This document shows, in pieces, positions 47,001 to 61,759 of a DNA stretch of 64,000 nt. Position numbers and translations under genes: made by a program. Source of the DNA: Megaleporinus macrocephalus (lineage: Eukaryota; Chordata; Actinopteri; Characiformes; Anostomidae); the NCBI GenBank assembly GCA_021613375.1, contig CM038720.1, forward strand, positions 19,491,215 through 19,555,214, given 5' to 3'. Each line of letters opens with the position of its first letter. Position 1 is the first letter of the stretch. Under the pieces are notes generated by a model. It was not told the DNA's origin and did not search any database. It saw only the letters and a program-made list of their open reading frames with translations.

Positions 47001-50000
47001 CTAAAGAGTGCGCTTCTGAAGGTATATATGCTATTTTTATGTTCTATTTAGTGTGCTAGTTGGGGTTTGGGACATAGCAATAATAATGCACCTGGAAGTC
47101 TCAGCCAGTCTAAGTTGACTGCGTCAAGCAGGAAAAGTTCTTCCACATAGCTTATACCTCTTCTAGGGTAGCGTAGAGGTCAGCACAGAGGACATATTCT
47201 GGGACATCTGGGTTTCACTCTTAAGTGAATCTCTGCTCTGCTGAGCTTGTTTTTTCTTAAATCTGTATTTTTTTTTTTTTTTTTTTAACTTGAAGGCAGA
47301 CTCTTGGGACTTGTTATGGCCTCGCCCCTCCCTAACCTGCTTTAACTGAATGTTGCTGTTGCAGTGAGGAAGACATGCGCAGAGGACGACTTCGTTTGCC
47401 GCAATGGCCAGTGCATCCCCAAGAGATGGCACTGCGATGGGGAACCAGACTGCGAAGACGGCTCTGATGAGAGCATGGAGGTGTGCCGTAAGTACACATC
47501 CTTGCCTGATTCTCTCCTACTGATTTATATTGCACTGGGTTTGGGTGTGTTATTGTGGTGAATTAACGTCCAGTAGGCTGTTCTGAGTTATCATTAGTAC
47601 TTCAAGAACTGCATACATACACACAGTGCCATTGAAGCACTGCTCTTATGAGTCATCTAAAGTGGTTAACCCCTTGTGAAGTAGGTTCAAACATGTGTTA
47701 CATGTTAAAAAAAAACAGATTAAAAGTATTTATAGAGAGGCTGTAACAAACAATTTATAGTAAGTACTAGAAATTAAATGATATTGGTATCAACAGTTAA
47801 TCGTCCGATAGATATTTTAGATTTGCTGAATGATAAGCATCTGGTATGACTAGATATTTGTTTATTTTCGAAGAAGAGAATGTTAAGCTGATGCTGGGCT
47901 GCTTTACCACAATAACCACAATTCCTGTATTAATACCACTGCAGAATTAAGTAATATATCTCTGTAATGCTAAACTATCTGGATTTGCTCTGGATATCGG
48001 CATTGGCCCACACTTCCAATGTTGTGTCCCTAATAGTCCCTAGCTATCCCTATCCTAGCTGACTGGATGTGGGTGTTGGTGGGTTTTGTCTGTTCAACTT
48101 CATGTATGGCACTTCACGTATGCCATTTTTCTTGATAAATTCATTTAACCAAAAAAACAGTTTAATCTGTTTCCCATTGTAATAAAATGAAACCATTTTA
48201 TGATGATTCATACAGGATCGTAAAGTCATGTCAATTTCACTTCACTTCTGTTCATGTTCAGACTTTAATACCACATTAATATCACCTTATTAAGGAACAT
48301 GTTTTGTGTTTTACCTTGTTATTCAGTCATTTGTGATTTAAAAAAAGGCTTTAATTAAAAGTTTTTTAGATCCATGGAGAGTTGAGCTGACATGAAATCA
48401 CCTTCGACCCAGGCTGTACAGGAATTCCAGCGCTAGCGTCAGGCGGCACATGAATCATATGATTATAAGAGATTCCAAGTATAAATGAACTGTTCACAAT
48501 AAGTGCCAAATCATGATGATGCTTGTCCCTGTTAACTTGCTTGTGTTCGCTACAGCCATTTTATACAGATGCCAATAAATCCTGCGGTAGAGATGCTGTC
48601 AAGGCCAGCGGGTCAGTGTGTAACAGGGGCTGGTTACTGCAAACGGGACCATGTTCCATTAGTTAATAGCTGAAGTCCCTTGTGTATATGATGGGTTTCC
48701 TTTTCATGCATCAATTACAGACTGAGAGTGCGATTAAAAAGAGGGAGTGAGAAAAAATATGACAGGAAAGCTGCATAGAGCGGTGCATGTTATTGCAAAG
48801 AGTCACTCCTCTGCTGTCGGCGCATTTGAAGGCTGCACTTCCAAATGCCTCATGGTGCAGATGTCCCTTCACCCAAATGCAGCAGCTGTGTCGTTTATGG
48901 AGATGGCTGCAGATCAATCAGTACGTCAGGTCGGGTTACTTTCCGCTCCTTTCTGGAGCCCCCAGTGCATGTTGTCCTTTAGACCAAGCTATGAAGCTCT
49001 CGATGGATCTCTGCTGAGAAATACCAACAGGCTTGCTTTTTTTTTTTAAAGCTGGCATTAAGATCACTGTATTTAGATACTCTGTGCCCATTAGTGTGGG
49101 GCGGTATTCCTGTTTTTGATATCTGCAAACAGCCTCCAAAACATTACTGTGGTTTACGGTATTACTGGTGGCACTTTTCCTCAACTCGTCTAGCAGCATT
49201 TCAGTAGTAGTCGCTTTACATGGTTGCTGAGTAAGTGACCACAGCTAGGTCAATAAATGTCAAACCGTCTATTGAACAGTTGATAATGTTGAACAGTGTT
49301 GCAGTGGGCATTAGCATTAGCTTCACTAACATCACCACAACATGTTTGATTCTGGATAACTAAAGCTCCTACGCAATATTTGGTGAATACATTTTAATAA
49401 CTAAAATCAAAGCCAAAACCTGTTCTGAAGGACTACCTTAGCATTACCTTAGCGAGCACAGACTCAAACAATGCCACATTCACAATATAAGCATAATTCA
49501 GGATTTAACATCACTTTGTTAGTTGGCTGTTGAAATATTGGCTGATCTGTATGATTTAGTTTTATTATACCACTTCAGTAGCACAAGCGTTTTAACTGAC
49601 AGAAAGAAAAGAAATATTGTTTTGTAACTATCATGGTTTTCAGAAATGATACTACAGCAGCCTTCTGTCTCATGTCCTGTGGTATGTGAAGGCACTCATT
49701 TTTGTTGCTCTGGTATATCATACAGTTTCAAACCACATTAACAAGTCTGCCTGACTTATTGCCTTGTTGTGGTTTGAGGTCCGGCTAAAGGTTATAAGCT
49801 TCCATTACTTGTTAGCTACATTAACCTCAGATCCAGTACAAAGTAAAGGTAGCACATTTAAAACAACAACTATATATTGATTGCTTGCATTCAAGGAGGA
49901 TATGTGAAAATTGTATTCCTTTTTGTTGGGGTGTGACTAACAAAAACAAAATTAAGTTACTCATACCCAAAATTACTCATACAGAACATATCATTTAAAA

Positions 50001-53000
50001 TGGATAACTGAATCTTTGATATGTACATACATCTAAATATATGGATCAGTCAGAGTGATTTAGTGTGACTTTTACCATCAACATTTCATATAAAAACTTG
50101 TAGAAGACATGTAGATGCACTAGTGGTTTTCATAGTAAATAAATTGTCTAGATGTGTGGTAGACATGGTGACCTCAGGTTCTTATCTCCACCACTGTAAA
50201 GTAATCTAGACCATGTTACACCAAACCACTCAGTCACTGCTTTATACAGACACTTGTGTGGAATTGGTGTGGAGTCCCCCTAACTCCCCCTTATTTCACT
50301 ACATAGCATATGATGTGTTATGTATACTAATTGGCATTTCATTTTCATTTCAAGTATGTGGAAGAAACAATGAAGATGCATATAAACCTTAAATAACATT
50401 GTGTGAAGCTAGTGTTGTGTATGCCTTCCATATGATAATATTTGTTTTTATATATGAATGTTTACTAGCATTTATTGAATATCTGCCCCATATTTGAAAA
50501 TGGCCAAGTTGGTATTTATATATGTCCTTATGTGACTGATAGCATTTGAATATGAGAGGAAATTCATATACAAGGTGTTTTAACTGTATTGCCAATGCTA
50601 CGTTCTGTATGGGTAAGTCAGCACGAATGCTATTAGATGAGTTTGTGGTGTGGTCCACTCAGGCCAAGGGGACACGTTGCACACAGCCTGACAATGTCAG
50701 TGGAGTATTTTTATACGCTGTACGTGCAGCTCCATGTTGCAAGCCTCCATATCAATTCTTGTTTGACCAGCTGTTGGAAAGTTACTCAGTAATAAATGGA
50801 AATGTACCTTGTGCGCCTGCCTGCACACGAGCCTGTCTGCTCACCTGGATTTTGCCTTTCTTTCTGGCTGCTACTCAGGTTTTGGGCCTAATGAGGTGAC
50901 CTTTGGCAGACTAGGCTATTTGTGTATATATGCACACGTCACTGAGTAGTGAGCAGTGCTTCGGCTGTTCCACAGCACACTTTTTCACTCCCTTTGATAT
51001 TAAGTCCCGAGTTCAGACAATACAGCATGTGAATTGTAGTGAAAAACATAAATGTCACTTTAGAAGTAGTTGATTAGACATGCTGTAGAACATGTTTGCT
51101 TTAGGCTGAGCTCTGACTGACACGCTGCATTGTGTTCTCGGCCAAGTGTTCGCCCTGCTTTAATTCTTTGTTCTAGAACAAGAGTTCACAGAGTTCTGTT
51201 ATTTTCTAGAAGTTCTCAGACTTTTTTTTCCACTCCCAGAGTGTTGGAGGTCTTGCCCTAACTTGCTGCTCTTTTTTCAGACACCCGTACTTGTCGCATG
51301 AATGAGTTCAGCTGTGGTGTAGGATCCACACAGTGTATTCCTGTCTTCTGGAAGTGCGATGGCGAAAAAGACTGTGACAATGGAGAGGACGAAATCAACT
51401 GTGGTCAGTCAGCCTAATCTTGCATGACACTCGTGATGAATGAACTCCCCGTAACAGTTTTGTAAGAAATCCTGCTTGCTCTGCCTAGCCTCAAGGTGTT
51501 TGTCGTGTGATGCAAGTGAAGGCGTTTATTGCATGTGGCAGCTAGTGAGTCACCCAGGGTTGAGGAGACTGGAAGTAAATTATGACTGTGCAAAACTTTC
51601 TAAAAGCTCAGAAAACAAAGTGCATGAGTGCATGTAAGGTGGTGCGTTGCTGCCAAGCAGTGTTAATTTTGACAGCCAATTGTGATTTAGTTTTATATAT
51701 CATTTAGTTTAGTCATCTAAATTGTTTTTAGTCTTTATGACTTATAATCATAAGAATATAGTCGACTAAATCTACAGTCAATTTTTCTAGTCAATCTACA
51801 GCTATTTTTCAGTTCCCTTTAATTATTTAAGTCATTATATACACTTACACAAAATGAAACATTTATTACCCAGTTATAAAATATTATTCATGTTTAAAGG
51901 ACCAATATACACACAGATATAGCAAACAACAACACGAGGTCTTCAAAGAGAATAACAGAAAACTGTTATTTTATCCTTGTATCACCTTTTTATTTATCTT
52001 TTATTTATTTAATTATTGTTACTAGTGCTGCCAATCAATTCAAGTAGTTATGATTGGATGTTTTCCTAACTTGTCCCTGCCTTTCACAAAACTAAATCAG
52101 TTCTGATTGGATGTCGTCCCTGCCAAACATTTTTGTCTCGTTTTTATTCATCATAGTTTTTATCATGGTATGTAGTTTTGTTTTTTTTTTTAGTTATATT
52201 CTCATTTTCGTCATGGAAAAATGATTTGTTGACGAAATCACAAAAATAATTTGTCAGCAAAATTAACACTGCTGCCAAACAGGAAAAAAAAAGATACGCC
52301 CTCACAGTCTTATCACGAGAAAATATGTAATCCGAAATTGGCTTAAATTGCAATGATGTAAGAAGTGTTACTAAGAAGTATTGCTAGTATTTTCATCAGT
52401 ATTTGAACACTGTAAAGAATTCTCAGCTTTTCGAGTACACACAGACGTAAACGTCCTTTAACACATTGAGTAACTGGGCATCTGGAACACTGTGGCAAGC
52501 TTCATTTTTAGAAAATGCATCCAAAAGCTTTTTTTGTAGTCACACAAGTCTTGATCAGGCTTTAATTAAAAGTTTTAGATCCATAGAGAGTTGAGCTGAC
52601 TTCCAGCGCTAGCATCACGCGGCACATGAATCCTATGATAAACTGAAAGACTACTTTTGTTGTGCCACTTAAGATGCTCAGTAAGAATAACACAAAGTCC
52701 GAAAGAGTACTTTTGCATTTGCATGCGGCTGGCGTGAAAGACTGCATTGATATAACCTGTTGCGTGTGGCACGGTGCAGCACACGTGCAGCAAGGATACC
52801 GCTTCTGGAGTGAAACTGGTCAAAAACAGCTGCCTGCTAGCCAACAGGTATTATAGCATTAACTTATTTTACAGGTCTTTGTCTCGTAATGATTATCTTC
52901 TCACTGTTCATTTCTTAACCTCATACCAAAGGGTTTGTTTTTATTCTGCTTGGCAGCAGTGCACTCCCACATGCATGTCATGTGCTCTGGGAATTTCCAG

Positions 53001-56000
53001 TAGTATCCAGTTACAGCCCTGCAGGCTGACTATGCACCTTCTCTTTCAACTCGATTTTGCTAACAAACTTTCGCTCCAAGTTAATATTAGCTACCTCGCC
53101 AGGACGCTAGCTAACTAGCCAACTTGTCTGGCTATCATATTACATTTTGCCCAATCCGAAACTGTTCAGTCTGTGCCGAGTCTCACCCTTGCTTTCCCTG
53201 CTTTCCATTCAGGTAATATCACCTGTGCCCCTATGGAGTTTACCTGCTCCAGTGGTCGCTGCATATCGCGGAACTTTGTGTGCAATAGCGAGGATGACTG
53301 TGGCGATGGCAGTGATGAGCAGGACTGTGCCCCCTCCTCCTGTGGCCCCAGTGAGTTCCAGTGCGGCAATGCCACTTGTATTCCGGGAGGCTGGGTATGC
53401 GATGATGACGTGGACTGCCAGGACCAGTCGGATGAGTCGCCGCAGCGCTGTGGACGGAAGCCCACACCACCGGCCAAGTGTTCGTCCAGCGAGATCCAGT
53501 GCGGATCTGGAGAGTGCATCCACCGCAAGTGGCGCTGTGACGGAGATGCAGACTGCAAAGATGGTAGCGACGAGAAGAACTGTCGTGAGTGGCTAAGTGG
53601 ATATTAAATTAGGATTGCACTGATATGGTGAAATGTTTCTGGAAAAATGATTAACTGATTTTTAAGTATCTTTAGGAGTCAAATGGATTTAAAATAAAGA
53701 GTTCCAGTTTTCTGTTGTTTTATGGCCATATAGTCACAGGGATAAGATCTTGTTCGTAGCTGGTATTAACTGCACTCTGTTTGTTTGTGTTAAGCAGTTG
53801 TGGTTGAATTGCTCAAGATGCTCGTTAATGTGTGGTGTGATTGGGGCCTAATTGGAGTGGTTAGATTAAAAGTAAAAAAGTAGTGTCTCATTTATTTGTA
53901 AATAATAGCTGCTGATATAACCCGCATGTTTACCATAAATTGATCAATCAGATACACTTTCACCTTCAGATTTGTCCAAATTAACAAACAAATCCTACAT
54001 TTCAGTCAGTTTTTTTCCTAAGTAGATTTAACTTGCTCTTGTAGGGGCACATGCATGTACAAAGTGTGTTCTGTTAATAACTTTAGTGTCTGCTAAATGG
54101 CTGACTTCTCAAATGCTTCTCTTTCTCCTTTTTAATCTTGGTTTACTTGCACAAAAGCACTTTCCCTTTAATCTCAAGGCAGATAAGTATCACCGAGCTA
54201 ACAAGCTAGATCATCTGCCTGCGCATTCTTTGTCCATCTATTGTTCAGTCGTTTGTTTAGCTAGCATTGCCTGGATGGCCACCAAAAGTAAAGTGGTTAA
54301 AAACCTTAAGGCCCTCAGTGGGGTAGTCTGTAGCATGGCCTGTATTGTTAGAGCATGCTTTGCTAGCACTTGCACTGTTAGTCCAACAGCCTAAAGATGA
54401 GCTAAGAGGAGCCACGTGTTTGCATACACCCAGACAGTTTTCAGAATTTTGTGTGCGTTTTCATTTATTTCTTATTTTTTATGTTTTTTTTTTTTTTATC
54501 CAGACCTGAAAACTCTGTTTTAGTATCATGCAGACATTTTAAAAAATATTGTCACTGTATTCTATGCGTGATCTGTTGTTAAATTAGGTGACTTCCACTA
54601 AACAGCAAAACAAAAAAAAGTCTTTGCATTCACAATTTAGCCTTAGACTGGGTGCCAGGACGGTGGCTTGATTGTGGCCTGCCAAGCGGATAAGTATGTG
54701 TGGCCTGCTGTTAGAGGTCAGCTCCCCAGTGTCTTTGGCCTGTAAGGTCATTATTGGGTCTTTGTTTTTCCATTCTCTGTCCAGCCGCTCGCTCTTGCCG
54801 GCCTGACCAGTTCAAGTGTGATGACGGCAGCTGTATCCATGGAAGCCGGCAGTGCAACGGCTTGAGAGACTGCGCCGACGGCACGGATGAAGTCAACTGC
54901 AAAAACTGTGAGCCAGCTGGACCACGAGTCACTTACTAAATGCTTCTCTAAATGCTGTACCTGAAGCTTTTTATAGCAGTTAGTGTGGCAGGAGAATATA
55001 ACATTGAATGAGGTCAGATAAGGTATGATATCTGTTGTAGTGGAGGAACTGGGTCAAATCTAGAATCAGCATCGCTACCCAGGTTATTTTAGAACTGCAC
55101 TCAATGGAAATTATTCAAATACTTAAAGCCTTTCAGGTTTAAATCCCTGGAGCACTGCATAGTAGCAGTGGGCTTAGTTTGAAGCTCTTCATTATTTTCT
55201 CAAGATTTCACTTAAAGGTGCAGTGTGTAAGATTTAGTGGCATCTAGTGTTAAGGTTGCAGATTGCAACCAACTGCCTTTGCTTCATATGCAAGCGTGTT
55301 AAAGAACCTACAGTGGCCGGCAGGTTTTTGCTGCTTTGACGCTGCAACCACCAAATTCAAGCTGCCTCTTCAACATAAAACCTGAAAGTCAGGTTTTGGA
55401 GAAACTAGCCACTGTCTGGTTTCTCCAAAAAAAAATGGCAGTGGAAGTCTTTGTTGGAAGACGAGTCTCTCATACTAGTCTAAGATAATGAAAGATAAAC
55501 ACAAAGGTTTGTGGTTACAATACACTAATGAAAACAGTTTTGTATATTAATTTCCCATTTCTGATAACAGACAGCCCCGAATCATACAAACTGCTTTTTT
55601 ATACAAGTATATATGTAATGGGATTCACTGTGGATTTTCTTTCCTTCTCCATTTCCATTTTGTGCAGTGACTCAGTGTAATGGCCCTGACAAGTTCAAGT
55701 GTCGGAGTGGAGAGTGTATTGAAATGAACAAAGTGTGCAACAAGGCCCGGGACTGTCCTGACTGGAGCGATGAACCCATTAAAGAATGCAGTGAGTGTTA
55801 CTGGGTTACTGTTTCTGCATCGTTGTTGCGTTGCTGAACTGTGATGGCAGAAAAAAAAGATGGAAGCTCAAGCAGTAGTCACAATAAAATTAATATGTCC
55901 TCTTTTAATAGACCAGTGTTTTATCGGTTGCTTATTTCTGACACAAATTAAATGAAGTGCTGTGTTGCGTATTTTATTGTAATGTTTGCAGCATGGATTC

Positions 56001-59000
56001 ATCACATTTCTGTATGTGTTTTGGGATTTCAGTGAGGTTAGCAAGTTCTTAAAGAAGTCAGTTGTCAGGGCAGATCCTGATGGTGGACAAATGTCTGGCT
56101 CACAACCTCTGTTCCCAAAGGTGCTGCATGGGATTGAGGTCAGGGCTCTGTGTGGGTCTGTCAAGTTCATCCACACCAAACAGACCCAACCAGCCATTAT
56201 AGAGCTAGCTTTGTGCTCTGGGACGCAGTCATCAGTCACGGTGGAGCAGAAAAGGTCTTCTCCTTACAATTGTCCAAACTGTCTTGGTGGGTAGAAGCCT
56301 TAAGCTTTCCCTTCACTGGAACTAAGGGGCCTAGCATTTTACCTCGTCGCCACAATGCAGTCAGGCAGGTGACGTTTTCAGACTATATTAGACTTCTGGA
56401 TAGAGAAGCGTGATTCATCACTGCACAGAACATGTTTCCACTACTAGTCTGGTGGAGATGTTTTTTACCACTCCGTCCGACACTTGGCGTTGTACTTGGT
56501 AATATGAGGCCTGCGTGCTGCTGCTTGACCATGGAAACCCACCACACAGATTTTGTGCTGATGTTAATCCCAGAGGAGGTTTCAAACTGTGCAGCCCCAC
56601 TCTGTAGCCCTACGTGGTCTGACACTTTGTGGAGTTGCAGTGGTTCCTAAACACTTTCACTTTTCAATGATTACACACATTGTGAAATATTTAGAAGGAA
56701 AATAATTTCATGTACTAATATGTTGCAAGGATGGCACCCTATTACAGCATCACGCTAAATTCAGTGAGCTCTTTAGAGCGACCAATTCATTCCCAATTAT
56801 TTGTAAAGGTAGACTTCATGGTTAGGTGCTTGGTTTTATACACATGAGGCAGTGGGCCTGAATTAAACACCTGAATTCAATAAAAGGTATGTCCCAATAC
56901 CTTTTGTCTATTATGGTGTAATTAATGCAAAAAATCTCCCTCCTTCCCTCCAAATATGTGTTTATTATTAATGGTGTCAAAGTTAGTTCAGTAATTTAGA
57001 CAGCAGATTTTGGTTTCACCCTTTGACCCTCCAGCCTGCAGTCCATCTATTTGCTACTGTGTCATTCTATCACAACAGCAAAGTGTCAAGTTGCAGGTCC
57101 CCCTAAAATAAGATATAATGCTCCCTTACGAGAGTGAGAAGTCTACAGGTATGGAGGAAATGGGACCATTGAATTCATATTGCTGCTGTCCGAACAAAAT
57201 GATTTACAGAAGGAAGAAAAACATACTGTACTTTTTAATGCAGGTCAATGGAACTAAATGTGATGTATTTCTTTTGGTCTGCTCATCATAATGTTTATGT
57301 CAAGAGCAACAGTACTTCATGATATCACTACATGATAGCAAATTGCGCTGCTTTGTAAATGGAAGAAATCTTTAAGATCAAATTCAAGCAAATAAGACAA
57401 GTAAATGTGTTTAAACACAATTAACTATTTGACTTATTTCTAAAAACTGGCAAATCACAACATTGTACTGGATGCTGGACCTCCAGGCTGCAACTGAAGA
57501 CCCCTGCTTTAGGAATTCATCTGTTGTTGCATTTGTCATCCTGACATTGTGGCCATGGGAGTGAGCTGTGAGAAACAAATATTGACTTGCTGTATGACTC
57601 ATTTTTGTGGAGCAGTTCAAGGACACACTAGCGTTCCTCCAGCCAGCCCGTTTCCCTCGTCACCCACACCTTCAGAATATCGATCAGCATGCGTTTCCTG
57701 CGGCCTGGTCCGCCTCCCGCCAGGTGCTGGTGTTGATATTCGGCTCACGTGAGACACCTGCCTGCTTTTCATTTCAGATTTGAACGAGTGCCTGCTCAAC
57801 AACGGCGGCTGCTCGCATATCTGCCGCGACATGGTGATCGGCTACGAGTGCGACTGCACCCCGGGGCTCCAGCTCATCGATCGCAAAACCTGCGGAGGTG
57901 CGTGCGAGGCAGTAGAAGTTATTCGGACTAATGATCGAGAGGACAGATTTAGCTCTGACTTTCAATGGAGCTGAAAATGGGTTTGGAGGAGTTTTTGTCT
58001 CTCACGGTTCCGGTGCACTTTTTCTCATTTAAAGAGTTTGCACCGGTTTCTCTTGCATGAAATGAAGTTCCTGCACGCTTTTGAAACCTGAGCTTTAGGA
58101 GTACTGTGTTCTGCAGCTGCTTGGTCTTGTAAATGCTTTAGCTGTCTTTTGATATCCCCCCACTCCGCAGATATCAACGAGTGTTTAAACCCTGGCATCT
58201 GCAGTCAGATCTGCATCAACCTCAAAGGGGGCTACAAGTGCGAGTGTCACAGCGGCTATCAGATGGACTCCACCACAGGAGTATGTAAGGCAGTAGGTAG
58301 GTGTGAAAGTAACAGCTTTGAGTCATTGTTACACTGAATTCTCAAGGTCACTCTGAATGGAGTGTGGGAGTTCCCTCGGCTTGGCTCGCCTGAAGGCTTT
58401 GAGCCAGTAAATCAGCAGTGCTTAATCATTTGATGTAGTTAGTCAGCTGTAGAAATGGTGTAAGGCAAAGTTGTCCAATTTCAGCCCAGAAGGGATTGAG
58501 TCTCGTGCAGTTTCATGGTTTAGTACTTGTTTTCGGGCAGGAAAAATCAAGTAACTGACTGCTTATGTGTGTTTGAGCAGCAATATAACCAAACTTTAGA
58601 CTGTAAACATACCTAATATATGGGAATTTTCTTTTTATTATATACTTTACAGTGCAAAAGAAAGTGTTATTAGGCCTAAATCCAATTTTTCATATTTTAT
58701 TGATTTATCTCAGTAGTGAAGTTCTGGCTACTGGAAATGGTCACTAACAGTGCAGACCGTCATCTCAAAAGATCTACTTTGAAAAACTTTTCACTGGATA
58801 TTTCTTAGGAGGTTAGTTATCGACTTTTATAAAGAAATAGGAAAATAGTTTAAAAAAAAAAGGCTCCTAAAAATGGGACACTGTACAACCACATGGAAGA
58901 CTTAGTAAGCCCACCAAAAACTGTCCCCATTAGCTAAACGGCAATTAAAGCTTTCATCTTTGAGAATGAGAGGAGACCATCAAGCCCTACTTCTGCTTCA

Positions 59001-61728
59001 GATCTAAAAGCATCCACAGATGTTTCTGTCCATCCTTCTGAGTCTGTGTAGCTGTTCAAGAAGCTCCTCGTTGAGTTAAGGAGAACCTCAAACAAAGAAG
59101 CTAATGGAGTTCTCAGATTACTAGACCGACCACAGAATGAATTAATGTGTTTGAAATGATATGGATGGTAAAAACCAGAAAATGCATAACCAGTTTTTAA
59201 GACTGAGGTTTGAAGGTGTGTTTTGAGGAACTGAAAGAAAATCTCCCAAAAACTAGCTGTAATAAAGGTAAAGAGTGAAAACACTGAAAAATCCAGTTAG
59301 TCCAGTCAGCTAGTTGGTGAGGCTTCTGCATAGACGTTGTTAAAAATCAGTTAAATATGCATAGCCTTCGCTTTGCTTCATTGCTTTATCTGTTTCCTGT
59401 ACTTTAGGCAAAGAGCCATGTCTGATCTTCACTAACCGGAGGGACATCCGGAAGCTGGGGCTGGAGCGCCGCGAGTACACACAGATAGTGGAACAGTTGC
59501 GCAACACAGTGGCCCTGGATGCAGATTTCACCCAGCAGAGAATTTTCTGGGCAGATCTGGGACAGAAAGCCATCTTCAGGTAAAACATGGCTTTTTGATC
59601 TGCTGTACCTCGTCAGGTGGAGGTGGAGTTTTGGCAAAGGTTAAAATAATGGGTGTGCGGTATGGCAATGGTAGCCAATGTTTACAACACCTATAACAAA
59701 AACTGTGAGTCTTAGTTGATTATAGTACAACAGTTACCAACTCAAAATAAGCTTCCATCACACTATGTTAAAGGCTTTTCAGTCTAGCGGCTTAGGAAGG
59801 GATGAGGTAGGGATATGTAGACCATGCAGGTCCTTCTTGGGACCTGTTGCGTTTTTAATTCACAGAGACATTTCTGGAGATAGCTGGAGGTGGGGACAGT
59901 TAGTTTAGTCACCCTAAATGATCTCTTTGTAATGAAACTTGCAGTTGTTTTGTGTGCCTTATTTTAGATTTGCTTATTGATTCCCACAGCACAATCCTGG
60001 ACAAACGTGATGATGTAGGCACCTACACTAAAGTGATCGATAATGTTCAGATGCCTGTGGGGATAGCAGTGGATTGGATCTACAAGAACATTTACTGGTC
60101 AGACTTGGGCAGTAAGACGATAGCAGTGGCCAATTTCAATGGCACAAAAAGGAAAGTGCTGTTTGACGGTGACTTGAAAGAGCCAGCTTCTATTGCAGTG
60201 GATCCTCTCTCTGGGTATTTTGTATATCGTGTTTAATCCTGTTAACATCCTTTTGAAAAAAAATGACAAGATGAAGTTGACCTGACACTGGCTTTTGTTC
60301 AACTGTAGGTTTCTTTATTGGTCTGACTGGGGAGAACCAGCCAAGATTGAGAAGTCAGGCATGAATGGGGTGGACAGGCAGGTTTTGGTCGAGACAGACA
60401 TTCAGTGGCCCAATGGGATTACACTTGGTGAGTTTCAGTTACCTGTAGAAGCTTTTACTTACATGGTTATTTGGTGTGGAAATGTTGGCTTCTTTTCTAC
60501 GGTCAAGCCAAATGGTTCTTAGGGCCGTATTGTCATTTTGCTGTGGTGGTGGGGGACGTGTGAGACAAATGATGGTTTCTGTTTCCTCATCTGCAGAGCT
60601 ACAATTTAAAACCAAGAAACTGAACTGAAGAAAACTACACTAAAGAGTGACTAACTGCTAACAGACTAATAGCTATACACAGCATCCACCACAACACATG
60701 CATCTGTCACTTCAACCAAGCATGCTTTCAAATTCATTTTCCTCTAAAAAGCGTGATCTTTACAAATCAATTTCCAAAACAGAACCTATGTTAGCGTCAG
60801 TTTGAATTAATGATCTCTGTTGTGAGTCTAATCCTCTAGTCAGGTGTTTTTAGGCATCAGCTTGTTGAAACCAGGCCAGTACTTTGGTGGGAGTTACAGC
60901 ACACTCACATTAGCTCAGCCTAACAAGCTACAAGTATAAACACTACAGAACAGGTTTGATGTCTACTTTTTTCTTGCTGTTACATTTTTTTTTTCATCTC
61001 TTCCTCTTATAGCAGATCATCAGTTAGTTTAGCTAATTAGATACTTTGGTTCGACTAAGTTATCTAGAAGAGATGAGGGAGCTCTCAGGCTACTGCTCAA
61101 AACACCACAGGATTTCAGCTAACACCAGCTGACTGACGTACCTTTTCACAGAGTTGAGTCATTCTAATCTGTGCCAGTAAAGCTTTTGTTAGTCACGATC
61201 CACGTAGCAGTATGCTAAGCTAATGCTAACCAGCTGCTCTCTCCTAGATAGCAGTGCTGTTAAACATTTAGAAACTGGTGTTGAATTGAGGCTTTGACAT
61301 TTACTGAGCAGTGGATTTAAAATCATGCAGTGCTTTTATTTATCTAGTGTAAGTGAACTTACGGAGTGCTTTCATTTATCTGGTGTGAGAGAACTGAACT
61401 GATTTGATTGTCTCGGGTTGGAAAAAACTTGTTAGGATGTTGTGGCACAATACTGTCACAGCAAATAGCTATGTTGTTACAACATCGGTTCTAACAGTGG
61501 TGTTTGTTTTGTTTTTTAAAAAAAGTGTTGAGCCTGTTTAGATAGCAGGCATATATTGCTCCGCTTCTGACTGTTTGCCACTGCTAGTCCACCCTCAGCT
61601 GACAAAATTACTGTTAACGAGTCTAGCTTGTGTTTAATCTCCTCAAACTGATTTTACATTACAAAAAAAATTACAAATAACTGAGGGAACAAATAATAAC
61701 CAGACCTTATACAAATAAGTTACTTACT

Positions 61729-61759
<31 letters not shown>

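Noticed and set aside
53147..53596. Other open frames over the triple LA exon, both strands
   Set aside because: They are shadows of the real frame, which shows six-cysteine repeats and SDE motifs.
56035..56413. Open frames in vldlr intron 7 as host gene
   Set aside because: They overlap a decayed Tc1-like element and are disrupted pieces of it.
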